Positions 11,375-23,028 of a stretch of DNA of 64,000 bases are shown here, piece by piece. The notes under the pieces were generated by a model that was not told the origin of the DNA, searched no databases, and worked only from the letters and a program-made list of their open reading frames with translations. The DNA comes from Forficula auricularia. Its lineage: Eukaryota > Arthropoda > Insecta > Dermaptera > Forficulidae. The stretch's first letter is position 1; every line of letters begins with the position of its first letter. The stretch lies in the NCBI GenBank assembly GCA_024734495.1, contig JALMQS010000278.1, positions 930,001 to 994,000 of the forward strand. The letters are read 5' to 3'. The position numbers and the translations under genes were made by a program.

Positions 11375-11960
11375 GATGCTATTGAAGACATAAATGTATG
11401 GATGTGAAACCTGGACGATTGGAGAAGCGGAGAGAAAGAGATTGGAGGCTTTCGAAATGTGGTGCCACAGAAGAATTATGAATATCAAATGGATGGATAG
11501 AATTACAAATGAAGAAGTTCTTGAAATAATCAGAGAATATTGTGGAAGAGTCTGAGGAAGAGAAGATGAACGATGATGGGGAACACACGGGGGATTGCTT
11601 AGGGATATTTTGGAGGGGGAGATTGAAAAAAAAGGGAAGGCCCAGATTAGAATAGTTTGACCAAATAATTGGGATATGGGATGCGAGACATTTAGAGAGA
11701 TCCGAGGGGTGAACTGCGACCTAATATTATATATTTCTAGTTCCATTTCCACTTTCATTTCCAAGTAGAGGACAATAGATGAAGGGGCATTGAATGAATT
11801 AATGAATTCTAAAATAATTCCATATAATTCCAAAGACGAGTACACCTAATTCCAATCGCAGTTCACCCCTCGGAGAAGATCAAAGAGCTGGGATGGGACA
11901 GAGCCGAGTGGAGAAGGGTTGTGGTGTCAAACCAGTCTTTGGACTGGTTACTCACTAATG
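11375..11960 (+). pseudogene. Second LINE family: ORF2 C-terminus interrupted by a MITE
   Basis: The plus-strand reading begins YGCETWTIGEAERKRLEAFE and continues MWCHRRIMNIKWMDRITNEE, the typical C-terminus of endonuclease/reverse-transcriptase LINEs with a conserved CHRR-type motif. Breaks follow at GRV*. The MITE at 11703-11872 splits the tail, which resumes with RAGMGQSRVEKGCGVKPV before the stop near 11950. Confidence 0.7.
11703..11872 (-). mobile_element. MITE family C, copy 1
   Basis: Ends CGAGGGGTGAACTGCGA and TCGCAGTTCACCCCTCG are inverted repeats. The flanks GAGAGATC and GAGAAGAT(C) look like a slightly eroded 8-bp target duplication. Inserted in a LINE tail. Confidence 0.8.
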
Positions 11961-12114
11961 ATGATGAATATTAATAAGTCTTGATTTGATAATTTTTTTA
12001 TATTAATTATTATATAACTTTTTGAGGATATATTCTCAAGAATTGGCCACATTTTTTCTTTTGTAAAATCATATCATAACACAAAAGTTACAAGATATAT
12101 GATTTTTAAAAAAA

Positions 12115-12168
12115 ATGTTGTCAATAGGGAGGTTTCGACCACTTTATAATAGTGTCATCATCAGAGTA
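12115..12168 (-). ncRNA. Hammerhead-like core, third family, left arm
   Basis: On the minus strand CTGATGA (12164-12158), then TGACACT...AGTGGTC as stem II with one bulged G, then GAAAC. The opposite arm continues GAAACGTC. Its ACGT is self-complementary, so stem III could form only between two molecules. Stem I is weak. Confidence 0.4.
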
Positions 12169-12397
12169 AAATTTTATTTTAATAAATAACTTACAACAAC
12201 ACAACATTACAAAATAAAAATAATTACATTTATTTTTTTTATTTATTTATTGGCATCAGGTAAAAATCCATTTTGGCAAAATAATTACATAAACATGTAT
12301 ATTAATATTGAAAATGTAAAATTTTCTAATGTGTTTTTGTAAGTTATACCTATATTAAAATAAAATTTTATGCTGATGATGACACTAATATAAAGTG

Positions 12398-12661
12398 CGC
12401 TTAAACTGGATACTAATCGAACAAACGCATTCGCCAATTCATTTATCCCTATGACATCTAGAGACTGGAACTCACTTCCTCCGACCGTCTTTCCAGCAAC
12501 TTATAACCTTCAATCTTTCAAGACCAGCATCCACAGATACCTTCGACTTCTAACCAATCCCTAAATCTCTTCTTATCTTCACGATACAAGGGTCCACCGC
12601 GGACTACAGAGGTTGTACCTTCTTGGTGCAACTTCTTCTTGTATCAATATCATTATAAAAA
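12398..12661 (+). pseudogene. 5'-truncated LINE 3' end with target duplication
   Basis: Encodes FIPMTSRDWNSLPPTVFPAT, then a 3' UTR (TTCACGATACAAGGGTCCAC, TTGTACCTTCTTGGTGC) and an A-rich tail. AAAGTG flanks it at 12392-12397 and 12662-12667. Its host sequence is the hammerhead-like palindrome, so it is the younger insertion. Confidence 0.75.
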
Positions 12662-12714
12662 AAAGTGGTCGAAACGTCCCTATTGACATTAAAATTAAAT
12701 AAACTGCAACGGAT

Positions 12715-13297
12715 CGTTGCTAAACTTTATCCAAATTCATTTGAAATATTAATATGTTCTAGAGTAAAGTACTTTAAAATATAATTTTACTAAAAACTTT
12801 ATTTAACCTTTTTTGTGGTCCCCAAGGTACTTAATTAGGATATTAAATTTCATCAAAATTGGTTAAGTCATTTTCAAGATATTTAGAAAAAACTAAAAAA
12901 GTACTGAAATAAAGTACTAATGTTTGTGGACCGATATGTACCAAAAACTAATCAGCGCTTCATTTTGTTAAAAGAATGCTAGGCTTTTAATTTCATTTCA
13001 ATCGGTGCAACGGTGTGGAAAAAATCGTGGGCCAAAAAAACGATAACATACATACATCCATCCATCCGCACGCACTAAATGAAAAAATCGCACTTTTTGG
13101 CCTCTCGACGAGACCCCTTGTAATTTTTGGCAAAACCGTCACGTGCTAAAATTCAACCTAATTGAATACTACAATTTGTTACTTTAATTGAGTCCATGGG
13201 TTCCGTAGTTTTTACCTGAGGACCCTTTGAAGCCACGCTTGCCCCGAGAGCGATTACAATACTTTACCCATGCTTTGCATTGGATAAAGTAAAAATA
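12715..13297 (+). mobile_element. Element B, most complete copy
   Basis: A non-coding element of about 580 bp. ACTTTATCCAA at 12724-12734 and its exact inverse TTGGATAAAGT at 13280-13290 are 11-bp (sub)terminal inverted repeats. Just before the right repeat a small hairpin (ATGC-TTT-GCAT) follows CGATTACAATAC. This arrangement resembles Helentron-associated or other non-autonomous elements; the class is inferred, not proven. It abuts the hammerhead module on its left. Confidence 0.7.
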
Positions 13298-14109
13298 ATA
13301 ATAATAATTTAACTAAAATTGCGTGACATCAGCATGAAAAATAATACCTTTGTTTTATACAATATTAAAAAAATATAATTTCTCAATTGAAAATTATATG
13401 TTTATTTTTATTAAAAAAAAAAAGTAAAATTGTCATGCGTAAACAATAGCTATTATATTATGATTAAATGGTTGTTTTAAAATTTATGGATAAATTTAAA
13501 ATTTATATTCACGCGTAATCCCTGTGGAATTATAAAATGTATTAGAATTGATTTGCATGGAAGTCTAACTTGGTTTTGAAAAATATTTATTCTAGAGCAA
13601 AATAGGCTCTGACCGTAACAAATATATGAATGAACGTTTCCTTAAGGCGTGGAAGGTGAATTCCCGATGGGGCAGCTGGTCCATCGCGATCACAGTCTAA
13701 CTTGAGAATGTTTGGACCTGGCGAAAGACTCTACGCAGACTCTGATTTCACAGTTACGAGGAGGAAAAAATAAAAAAGCCTCTCAACTCTAGATTTATAT
13801 CCCATTTTATTTCGGGGCTTAAGGATCTTGTTCACTAGTGAAGAGTCACTATAAAAGCTTATCTCAAAATGATTTAAAATATTCTAGAAATATTCATATA
13901 TATGTATTTTTAACTGCTTTTTCATCGATTAATTAAATTTAATCAATTAATGGTAAACAGACTAATAGATGATTTGATGATCATGAATTTGCATCCAACT
14001 AATACGTAATCTCCTAATTAATCTAGCTGATGAGGATATTTGATAATACATTCATCACGAATTCACATGATTTTTCTTGAATTTCTACTTTTTTTAATGA
14101 TATTTATGG
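13298..14109. other. Nothing recognised
   Basis: AT-rich sequence without a supported gene or repeat. A somewhat GC-richer patch near 13640-13760 (GGAAGGTGAATTCCCGATGG) has no open frame of note. Confidence 0.4.
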
Positions 14110-14345
14110 AAGGAGATATTGCACCAAAAATGTGCAATCTCTTTAAACCGTGTTGGACCCATCATCGTGAAGAGGAAAACTAAAATAAAAATAAATTTCA
14201 AGGATTGAGTGGGGGATTAAATGTATCTTGAAAAACGGATGTACAAGTCGCTGGAAAGACGGATGTAAGAAGAGAGTTGCAGCTTCTAGAAGTCATAAGT
14301 ACCTATAAACGGGATGTTGAAAGCGTTGGTTCGATTCTTGTTTAA
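14110..14345 (-). mobile_element. LINE 3' end fragment
   Basis: Inverse of the LINE end: TGCACCAAAAATGTGCAATC, CCCATCATCGTGAAGAGG, AAGTCGCTGGAAAGACGGAT and AAGTCATAAGTACCTATAAA. Diverged. Confidence 0.65.
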
Positions 14346-14397
14346 TTTTTAAAACTCAACTTTTAATTTTAACATTTATTTCATTATCAAATCTAAT

Positions 14398-14687
14398 CAG
14401 AGCCGGATCTAGGTCTTTTATAAGGGGGTCTAGCTTGAATATGACGCTGCCCCCCCCCTCCCAAATGCTATATAAAACAAGTAAAATATGATAAAATATA
14501 GTAAATTGGCTTATAATAAACAACCATATGGTTTTATAGCGTTAAGAATAAATCATTTAAATTTTAACACCATTGAATTTTAAAAGTACATTTTACAATA
14601 AATTTCCCGCTTTCTAAAATGTGTCAGTTCTTAAAATTTTTCGCTGTGGGCACATGCCCCCCTGCCTTCCCCCTAGATCCGGTCCTG
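14398..14687. mobile_element. hAT-type MITE
   Basis: Inverted ends CAGAGCCGGATCTAGG and CCTAGATCCGGTCCTG, 290 bp, flanked by AATCTAAT and GATCTAAT (7 of 8 bases equal), an 8-bp target duplication. CAG-start ends and the duplication length fit hAT. Confidence 0.75.
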
Positions 14688-15368
14688 GATCTAATAAATT
14701 AAGAAAAAGGTTAACTACCTATTTTATTTATACTAAACAAGATAAATATATAATTATCTAATCGTAATCTTGATCCTTGGTGTATTCGAGAATTTCTGTC
14801 TTATTCAAAAACAATATTTCTCATATAACAAAAGAATTAACAAGAGAGAACATTAGAGAATAGGGGATGTATTGTTAAAATTAAGACAAATAAGTATATA
14901 CAATAGAAAGGGAGTAAGATTATGGTTTCACTAATTAATTTCATTTGGAGGCAAATACTGAGACTTGGGCGGATCATTTATTATAAACTAAAAACACCAA
15001 GTTTATTTAGAGATAATTCATTTAAGAACTAACAATTCAAAGAGCAGCAACAAGACGCTTAACTTCGAAAATAAAAATTATAATTCGCGATCCTGCTTTT
15101 GTAATAAGAATTTACCATAAACATTTATATTTAAAGGGAGAAATGATTATAAATAAATTCAAGATAAAATCAATATCATATATTTTATATGGGTAATCTA
15201 GCTAGACACTTCATTTTCAATTTCAAATTGAAATCATCAATTTTGAATAAACGACCAACAAATTCAAATTGGAATTCATATTTCTAACTGGGATCTAATA
15301 AATTAAAATCGTCAATTGCAATTTAGGAATAATCAATAAAACTCAGAAAAATTCACAAGTGTGTCTTC
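14688..15368. other. AT-rich, nothing recognised
   Basis: No supported gene or repeat. Confidence 0.4.
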
Positions 15369-15369
15369 T

Positions 15370-15439
15370 ATTGAATCCGAGTTGTTGTGGATAATTTTTA
15401 TTGTATGACACAAATTATCCCCAACAACTCGGATTCAAT
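15370..15439. repeat. Perfect-type hairpin, 28-bp arms
   Basis: ATTGAATCCGAGTTGTTGTG at 15370 and its inverse at 15412-15439 (one mismatch in 28 bp) around a 14-nt loop. It could be a MITE relic or a structured RNA. Confidence 0.75.
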
Positions 15440-15559
15440 CAAAGATACTTACTCTCTTGGGATTTTTTCCAATGAATTAATATGGAGAAAATGAATTTTT
15501 AATAAATCCTAGGTTCATTTATAATGGCTAAAAAACATATCTACTCTTATTAAACGAGC

Positions 15560-15572
15560 AAAAATTGTTATT

Positions 15573-15603
<31 letters not shown>

Positions 15604-15895
15604 TTATTTATATATATATATTTATTTATTTATATATTTGTATCTTGGTTCTATTTTGAAAACGGCCCTACCGATTTTGATGAAACAAAATCTATTAACA
15701 AGTTTTGAGGATGAAAAAACGATCTGGCTAGGTCTGGACCTCATCAAAATTCATCTTAATTGATTTTTTCTTAATTAAAGTAATTATTGATAGATGAAAA
15801 TCTCAATAAAAAAATGACTCGCCGGATGTCAGATTAGAACCTGAGACCTCTTGCATCAGAGGCACACACTTTACCACTGGACCATAGAACTATTT
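15560..15895 (-). mobile_element. tRNA-headed SINE with (TA)n/(TTTA)n tail
   Basis: On the minus strand a tRNA-like head (TGGTCCAGTGGTAAAGTG as box A, GGTTCTAATCT as box B) at about 15890-15835 is followed by a body (CATCAAAATCGGTAGGGCCG) and a simple-sequence tail at 15575-15650. Cloverleaf pairing of the head is incomplete, so it is a SINE rather than a tRNA gene. Confidence 0.65.
15575..15640. repeat. TA/TTTA microsatellite
   Basis: Alternating TA runs and TATTTATTTA blocks forming the SINE tail. Confidence 0.9.
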
Positions 15896-15994
15896 TAAAA
15901 ATCTTTGCTTTTTACTTTTACTAAAATGAATATTTTTGAATTAGACTTTATTATAAGTGTGGAAATAATTGAATATATTATATATAGCTATGTA

Positions 15995-16200
15995 TTTAAT
16001 AAATAGAATTTATTGAATAAATTGCGGCGAGGCAAATTTGAAATATGTATAATTGAATTAAGCTGAAAGAAAGACAACAATTAATTTTAAATCCAGAAAC
16101 ATTAAATATATTAATAATTATTCCTTGGCCTCCCCCCTCCACTCTTCTAATTAAAATTAAATATTCAATTCTCTTTTCTCCGGGCAATTATCCTTGAAAT
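15995..16200 (+). mobile_element. Family F fragment
   Basis: GAGGCAAATTTGAAATAT, AAACATTAAATATATTAAT, CCTCCCCCCTCCACTC and AATTAAATATTCAATTC recur in the same order at 31640-31790 and, inverted, at 35930-36260. It is the 5' part of an element whose 3' end looks Helitron-like. Confidence 0.55.
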
Positions 16201-16399
16201 TGTCTTCCTAAAAAAATACTTGCTTGGTGAAAGTTATCACTTCTGTCGCGCGTCCCGAGACGCACATATTTTTTTTAATTTTATGTTTTTATTTCAGATC
16301 CCATACGATTATTTTTTTTATTTTTATTTTCCTATTTATTTTTTTATAATGTTTATCAATATGAATGAATGTGGTCAAATTGGTGTACGAGTAAACAAA

Positions 16400-16600
16400 T
16401 ATACACATAATATGTGGAGCACTAGAAAGATAGAAGTGCAAAAACTGGGTGGAGGTGGGGGGTGCAGGAGGTGGGGTGCAGTTGTGGGGGTTCCGGGGTG
16501 GGAGGCGCAGTTGGGGTGGGGTGGGGCGGAGTGGGGGGTGCGGTGGTGGGGGCGAGGTGTGTGGTTTGGGGGGGGGGGGGTCAGGGATTACCGTGCATCG
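16400..16600 (+). repeat. G-rich minisatellite, Helitron-related fragment
   Basis: AAAGATAGAAGTGCAAAAACTG precedes an irregular GGGGTGC/GTGGGG array, as in the plus-oriented element at 52.2-52.55 kb (GGATAGAAATGCAAAAACTG). No 3' hairpin end is kept. The open frames across it are compositional. Confidence 0.55.
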
Positions 16601-17219
16601 CTCGGTGCCTCCAGGTACTGACATTCTTATAAGCAAATATTACGAATCAACAAATTTAGAATTAACTAATTTATTAGCACGTTATATTCAATCTTATAAA
16701 AATTGGTGTTTTGGAGTTATCTTCCCTTGACTATTTTAAAATCTGAAGAAAGTAGAAAGATCCACCATAGCATTAGTTTTTAAATGTTTGAAAATGTCGT
16801 AAAACTTATTTTATTCGGAATTGTGTTTTCATTATCCGTAAAATGCCTCTCTATCAAATCTCATCTACCGATTTTCTTCAAGAAAATAGTAATAATATAT
16901 TAAGGCTTAACTTTTGTGGTACTAGTAATTGAACAAGAATTGTCGATCTTATGAGAGATTTATTCCGTTCCAGTTTAAAAGAGCCATGACTTCAAAATTC
17001 AATATGCCCAACGTGCCATAATTACGCAATGAGGGTGCTCTCTCTTCAAAGCAAAGTTAAAGAAAATAATTAGTCATTAAAGGTTAAATCAATATATAAA
17101 AGTAGTTAAAGGTTTTTTTTTTAAAGAGATGGTGACAAAATAAGAAATAATATAATATTTCAGACGCATTCATTGTTATTCGTTTTTCTTTATGGTTTTC
17201 TATAGATTATTTTATTTGG

Positions 17220-17410
17220 GGGGGGGGGGGGTCAGATAGGCTAGGTGGTAGCGTGTCAGCCTGCTAACCAGGGGACCCGGACTCGAATCCGACTCGAGGC
17301 ATCGAGCTAAAATCCGATCCCGGGGGTAGAGACAAATTTAGAAAAAATATAATTAGTATCGTAAATTGGCTAATGGCTAGAAAGGCCGAAAAGCCGAAAA
17401 AAAGCTTTAT
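17220..17410 (+). mobile_element. tRNA-headed SINE (family D)
   Basis: A poly-G run then TCAGATAGGCTAGGTGGTAG (box A region), GACTCGAATCCGACTCG (box B region), then CGTAAATTGGCTAATGGCTA and a GCCGAAAAGCCGAAAAAA tail. The same order occurs at 35263-35425 and 49965-50800. Confidence 0.75.
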
Positions 17411-18723
17411 TTTGTTTATTTTTTAGTTTTATGTGATATTATTGTATTTTTTAGGTTTTTTTTAGACGTTGGTCGATATTATTTTGTTATATTTTTCAAA
17501 TTTTATAAATATTAATAAAAAAATTTTTTGGTGAAAATTTGAGAAAAGCTAAGATTCGAAAAACACTTTTTGAAAAAGTCGGTTTTTGTATAACCCCTGC
17601 ATTTCTAACTGATGAGAACAGAAGAGGTAGTATAAATTGGAGGGTTTTCTACAGCTTTAATATGGTGTCTCTTTCTCTTCTGTCTTTAATATGTACTGTC
17701 TAAGTCGGATGTCAGGTTTGTTGGGCTATTTGCAGACCGCCTTAAGTGACGGTTACTATTAAGGTTCTCCCATTTTACGAAAATTATTTTGAACGATTTC
17801 TTATCGCATATACAGGCATCTCGAAATCTGAACAGTGTCCAAACGCTATAAAGAACATCTTTAGGAATTAGTACGTCACTCATGCAACAAATGTGACCAA
17901 ACCCTCGTCGTACTTATTCATTAATCGTAGATATTAATATATTATATTGGTATTATGTATAAGTTATTTCAAAATGATATTTGTTACAAATTTTGTTGTT
18001 TAATAATAAGGTTACTAATGAAATAAATTACTTTTTCAATTTAAAAATGACTATTTCATATTTGAATTTTTCAATTTATAATTTTAAAATGATTATTCAA
18101 AATTGAATTTGAAGGGTGTAGTCTTATTTCTATTTATTTTTTATAATTATATATATTAAGAATAAAAAAAGAAATTAAAAAAAAAATAATAATAATACTT
18201 TAATCTTTTAACAGATAATTGATTTGCATTGGTTTATAAAGTGGTTTATAAAACCATCTATTGAGAGAATGTGATTATTGGGCGGTTCTCTAAAAAAAAA
18301 AAACAAAACAAAAAAAAACAAACTGATTTTATCCTACCAATTGAATTTCAACTCACGTTGAAGGAATCGAAATATCAAAGGGCGCCACAATTGTCTTCAC
18401 CTCGAAAAAATAACACTATGAATTTTGACGAAGATAACAGATAAATTCAAGAATGGAATATAAATTCATACTATTCAATAGCAATAAGGAATAAGTAGGA
18501 ATAGAATACTATGAATAATCACAGAAGAATTATATACCTAATGAGAAAATAGAAATAAATTTTAAGCAAGTGAGTTTCCCTAAAATATAAAAAAATAAAA
18601 ACTTCTACTTTATCATAAGCATAGGTATGATCAAGTATTGTAATAATAAAAAATGGCGTTTTTGAATAGTTTGTATTCGAAGTATTCAAAAAACAACTAA
18701 AACTATTTATTTTGATAAAATAA
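17411..18723. other. AT-rich; one patch of balanced composition
   Basis: 17650-17890 has more balanced composition; its minus strand is open for 65 codons (VLYSVWTLFRFRDACICDKK) without a recognised domain. The remainder, including A-rich runs at 18290-18330, shows nothing. Confidence 0.3.
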
Positions 18724-19671
18724 ACTGACACATTCTATTGTGGTCATCCACTTGACTTTACCATACAACCTGGCCCCTCACTGGTATATTTAATATTTAA
18801 TAAAATTATTTATAATCATGTAGGGTGGGGGGTAGTTTTTGAATATTTAGACTTCTGTGGGCCCACGGATTATGTATACAAAATTTGGTTGAGTTTGGTA
18901 CAAGGGCCTATATTGTAATTTTTGACCCGACACTCCCCCATTTTGGGTGGTTAGTTTTTGCATTTTTAGATTACTATGTGCCCACTGATTATGTAGACAA
19001 AATTTGGTTGAGTTTGCTACAAGAGCCTAGATTTTCATTTTTTGACCCTCCCCCTATTTTGGGCGGTTAGTATTTCATTTTTAGACTTCTGGGGGGCCCA
19101 TGGATTATGTATGCAAAATTTGATTGAGTTTGGTACAGGGGCTTAGATTTTCATTTTTTGACCCCCCCTTCAATTTTGGGTGGTTAGTTTTTGCATTTTT
19201 AGAATTCTGGGGGTCCACTAATTATGTATACAAAATATGGTTGAGTTAGCTCAAATGGCCTAGATTTTTAATTTTTAACCCCCCTCCACCACCCTTAATT
19301 TTGGGTAGATATGCACCAAAATCTAATCAGCTCTTAATCGCAATGCACCAAAAAACTACGTGTGAAATTTGGTTTTGATATTCAGACTAGTTTTTGAGCT
19401 ACCTCGTCCACAAAAATTTGGTAACGCAAGTACTTACTAACAGAATAACAGACGAACAGACATTTTGACAAAACAATTATTATCTCGAAAAATATCATTT
19501 TTTCGATGTTCACTTTTAGGGCTTTTTTGTATACCAAAATGGTTTCGCTCAATTTTTTTAATCAAAATAGTTTTAGTCATTTTTGAGATATTTCTAAAAA
19601 AGAATAAAAAAAAAACACTTTTTTCATGCCCGATTACAATACTTGACCATACCCTGTATGGTAAAGTAAAA
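18724..19671 (+). mobile_element. Element A, copy 1, with internal ~115-bp array
   Basis: Starts ACTGACACATTC; ACTTTACCATA (18755-18765) has its exact inverse TATGGTAAAGT at 19657-19667. The interior has four or five tandem units of the type GGTGGTTAGTTTTTGCATTT ... AAAATTTGGTTGAGTTTGG, then a conserved body (CACCAAAATCTAATCAGCTC, TATCTCGAAAAATAT). It ends with CGATTACAATACTTGACC and the hairpin CCATAC-CCT-GTATGG. There is no coding capacity. Confidence 0.75.
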
Positions 19672-21298
19672 AATTATTTAAGTCATGACGTTAAAGCTAC
19701 AAAAAGATATATACTAGAGTGAATAATAAGTGGATACAGTGGAAATAATGGCATTTTAATTGATATTAATTATTTTGATTCTAAGCCGTTTCTTCGTCCA
19801 ATAGTTTCCAGATTTTGAATGCACTAAAAATCCAATAGGCATATCAAAACGAAATTTTATATTTAGCTATTTTTTATTAAGATTAAGAGTTATTAGATTT
19901 TTGTTGAAATCGGAACATGATTAATTTATGTTTATTCTAGGGATTTTTTTCTAAATAATTAAAATATTACTCAAAATATAATTTTTCTAGTACTATAGTT
20001 TTAGGCAGTATGCAATTGAATGCGTTCAAGAAGCTGTCTCATTCTAACTTCTGGCGCCTTCATGCCCCCTTCTCGGTTGCCCAATAGTTAATGTATACTC
20101 CATAGTACTCCTGGTATTTCAAGAAACATTGTGACATTCTGTAAGCTAAATTATTGTTTCGTAGTATAATAATATATATCAAGAAATCTATTATGTATCT
20201 TTTGAATAAATAAAAATCTTGATATGCAAATATATCGAAGATTTAATTAATTATTACTTATTTTAAGAAAAAAATTTCAAATTAATTCAAGTTATTTTAT
20301 TAATCAAAATTAAATTTTGTTTAATAAGTGAATTTAAATCAAATTATTGAAAGAAAAAAATCGCTAAGTTATCTAAATTATAACTATATATACGAATTAA
20401 AACGATCGTAATTCAAACTTAAATAATTAATTTAACTTGAGTGTCGGACAAGCAAACAAATCTTGTTTTTTCAGCACTAATTAAGAACATTTTATAGACC
20501 GCATTCTTTGTAAAAATACGTCTTTTATAGGGGATCTAATTTTGATAATTAGTTTAGACAAGTTTATAATACAGTACAGACTATATGAAAATTTTCTTTC
20601 TTTCCCTCTCTTTGATTCTTCATATCAGACTGTTTTAAAAGGAAATCGGTGTTACTGCCGAGCTGTTTCAAAGGAAGTTGTCAGGTGCAAATATCGCACT
20701 ATAGTGACAAGGATATTGTATTTATTGTATTTAAAGAAAAAGTCAAATTTAAAATATGCTTTTAAAAAGTAATAAAATGGAAAATCAAATTTGAACACAG
20801 ATAAAATCTTTTGTCATTGCTTTTTTAGACATAGCCCTTGGATATTATGCTGAATAAAATTAAACCTTTCTATTTAATGCAAAAAAGAGATTAAAATTAA
20901 TTAAAAACGCTTAAAATACAGCCTTTTGCTTGCATAACATAAATTTGTATAGGTTAATAAAGTTCTTAAAAGTATCATCTTTTTTCTAGTGGATTGGATT
21001 TTCGCTATTTTACTTCTCTCAGGAAAGAAGTCAGAGTTATAGGATTTCGAGAATAATTTGGATAGGATAAGTCCAAAGGCATATTTTAAATAATAACGAA
21101 AATATAAAAATAGCCTCCGGCTAAATATTCGTTAAATTTCTTATATTTTTTTCGACCCTTGTAATCATTGGCTTGCGCGACGAGAACGGCGTGATCTCTC
21201 TGATTGTCCGTGCTTTGGCGTTAAATAAATATGGGGGAATAAAAAAATAATTTACAATCTAAAATTTTCAAGGGTGATTATAAATTATTTTATTATAC
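19672..21298. other. Nothing recognised
   Basis: AT-rich sequence. Short open frames such as 20542-20772 lack homology or composition support. Confidence 0.4.
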
Positions 21299-21356
21299 CA
21301 GTGGCGTTCCGCGGGAGGAGGGAACACCAGAGTCCAATTGGCGGGATTCGCCGCTG
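21299..21356. mobile_element. Very short inverted-end remnant
   Basis: CAGTGGCGTTCCGCGGG facing GGGATTCGCCGCTG about 40 bp later. Similar CAGTGGCG ends occur on the hAT MITE at 35495. No target duplication seen. Confidence 0.35.
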
Positions 21357-21428
21357 GTTTAGAATAACACCCTTGTTTAAGGAATAAAATCAGTTTGAAT
21401 TATGAAAGGTCAATTTCTGTCGTTTTTT

Positions 21429-21755
21429 TATGAAAATGATGAGAGAAGGAGTTACACCAAAAAGGTGCAACCCCTAAAGGCATGGGTTGGCCCCTCCATC
21501 GTGAAAAGAAGAAGAAAGAATTTTATGGACTGGACGGGGGTCGAAGGTATCTGAGGATACGGGTCTTAAATAGCTGAAGGTTATAAGTCGCGGGAAAGAT
21601 GGTGGCAGGGAGCGAGTTTCAGTCTCTGGAGGTCATAGGGATAAAAGAGTTGTCGAAAGCGCTTGTTCGACTTTTATACAATTTGACAGCGAAGGGGTGC
21701 TGAGCGTTCGAAAAACCGCGTGTTTCTCGTAAAGAGGGCTTTAGGGTTTATATTG
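21429..21755 (-). pseudogene. LINE 3' end, minus strand
   Basis: Close inverse relative of 9300-9640: GGAGTTACACCAAAAAGGTG, CCCCTCCATCGTGAAAAG, GATGGTGGCAGGGAGCGAG and AACCGCGTGTTTCTCGTAAA. It covers the C-terminal codons and 3' UTR. Confidence 0.75.
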
Positions 21756-22755
21756 AAATTGGAAGCATAGAAGCATAATGCATGCTTCTACTTTTTGGGA
21801 TCAATGCTGGCTACCAAATCATCGTGAGAGACATGGCGGAACACGATTGCAGTTGATATCTATTAGTTTTTCGATTCGGAAATGAAGAGGAGAACAAAAT
21901 TTTTATGATTTTTCGTTTTCGAGCTATTGTGGGTATCGGAGGAACCTGAGACCTAGGTCCTCAAATAAGAGAATAAAAACACAGTTAAACATTTTGAGGA
22001 ATTTCTAAACTCAATAAAATATCAACTGGTGGGTGCAAGACATGACTTTCATTCATAATCATTTGTTTGGCTAAAATTTTCAAGTGAGCTAGTATTATAA
22101 AATATTTTATATTTATATTAAAAATAAAGTAAAAAAATATTCTAGCAATAATAATTTAGTTGAATCCATTTAAGGTAGAATTGAACAAATAAATATTTAA
22201 AAAAATTTAACATTATTTATTGCAAATAATATAATTATGTATGTGATTTATGAATATGATTTTAAAAGTTAATTATGACCCAGCAGTTTACGATACGATA
22301 ATATCATAATTAATATATGTATCAATCTATTTTATGAGTGATTTTACCTATTAATATATATTATTGGAAATAATATTTAATAAATAGATAATATTTAATA
22401 AAATTACTTAATATAAAGATTTGGTTATACTAATTTAAAATATTTCAAACTCTAACCTTAAATAAGTTGAAAATGTTGATATAAAACTCATTAGTTCTTA
22501 CTCTAAAGCTTGTAATGTATTCTTAATTAAAGTACTTGATAAAGTAATTTTTTAATATAAATTAGTAATTAAAAAGTATTTTTATTAAATTTTTTTTTCA
22601 AAATTAACAATAAAGAAAGTACTTTGTGATATAAAAATATTATAACAATTTAATAGAGAATATACTGATATATAAAATTACCAATTCATCGGTTAGTGAA
22701 TATCTTTAACGTATTAAAATAAGTATTTTTACTATGTTTTATTTGTTTTTAAGAA
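21756..22755. other. AT-rich, nothing recognised
   Basis: Extremely AT-rich from 22060 to 22740; no supported feature. Confidence 0.4.
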
Positions 22756-22756
22756 T

Positions 22757-22800
22757 GGTGGGCTGTTCCCGTAGGTACTGCAATACCGTGTAAGCCCACG
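22757..22800 (-). pseudogene. U2 snRNA stem-loop IV-like sequence
   Basis: On the minus strand GTGGGCT then GGTATTGCAGTACC then GGGAAC and AGCCCAC. The 14-base GGTATTGCAGTACC loop region is the signature of U2 snRNA stem-loop IV, and the flanks pair (GTGGGCT with AGCCCAC) as expected for that stem. The branch-point-pairing region and a proper Sm site are not found upstream, so it is a truncated U2 copy or a snRNA-derived repeat tail. Confidence 0.55.
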
Positions 22801-23028
22801 ACGAATGTGAAACAAGTTCCCAGTATTTCAACAATTACCAAAATTCAATTTAAAGAAGGAAAATTTTTCATTATATATAATAAATAAAGGTAAAAGTTAG
22901 TTTATTTAGAAGCTTTAACAGATTCAATAGTGGCATCTAGCGGCGAGTGTTAGAATAACTTTTATTGCAGCACACAATTCAAATACGATTCTAAATGCTT
23001 TAGGTATAAAATATTAAAATATAAAGAA

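Larger units (their letters stand above)
12115..12690. mobile_element. Third palindromic hammerhead-like family, interrupted by a LINE
   Basis: The left arm at 12115-12190 (TCGACCACTTTATAATAGTG then TCATCATCAG) is mirrored by the right arm at 12345-12397, resuming at 12662-12690 (AAAGTGGTCGAAACGTCCC). A truncated LINE sits in the right arm at 12398-12661, with AAAGTG repeated on both sides as target duplication. Each arm has CTGATGA, a hairpin of GACACT/AGTGGTC type and GAAAC. Confidence 0.55.

Noticed and set aside
16220..16730. Glycine- and proline-rich frames on both strands
   Set aside because: Translations of the G-rich minisatellite, open in opposite strands at once.
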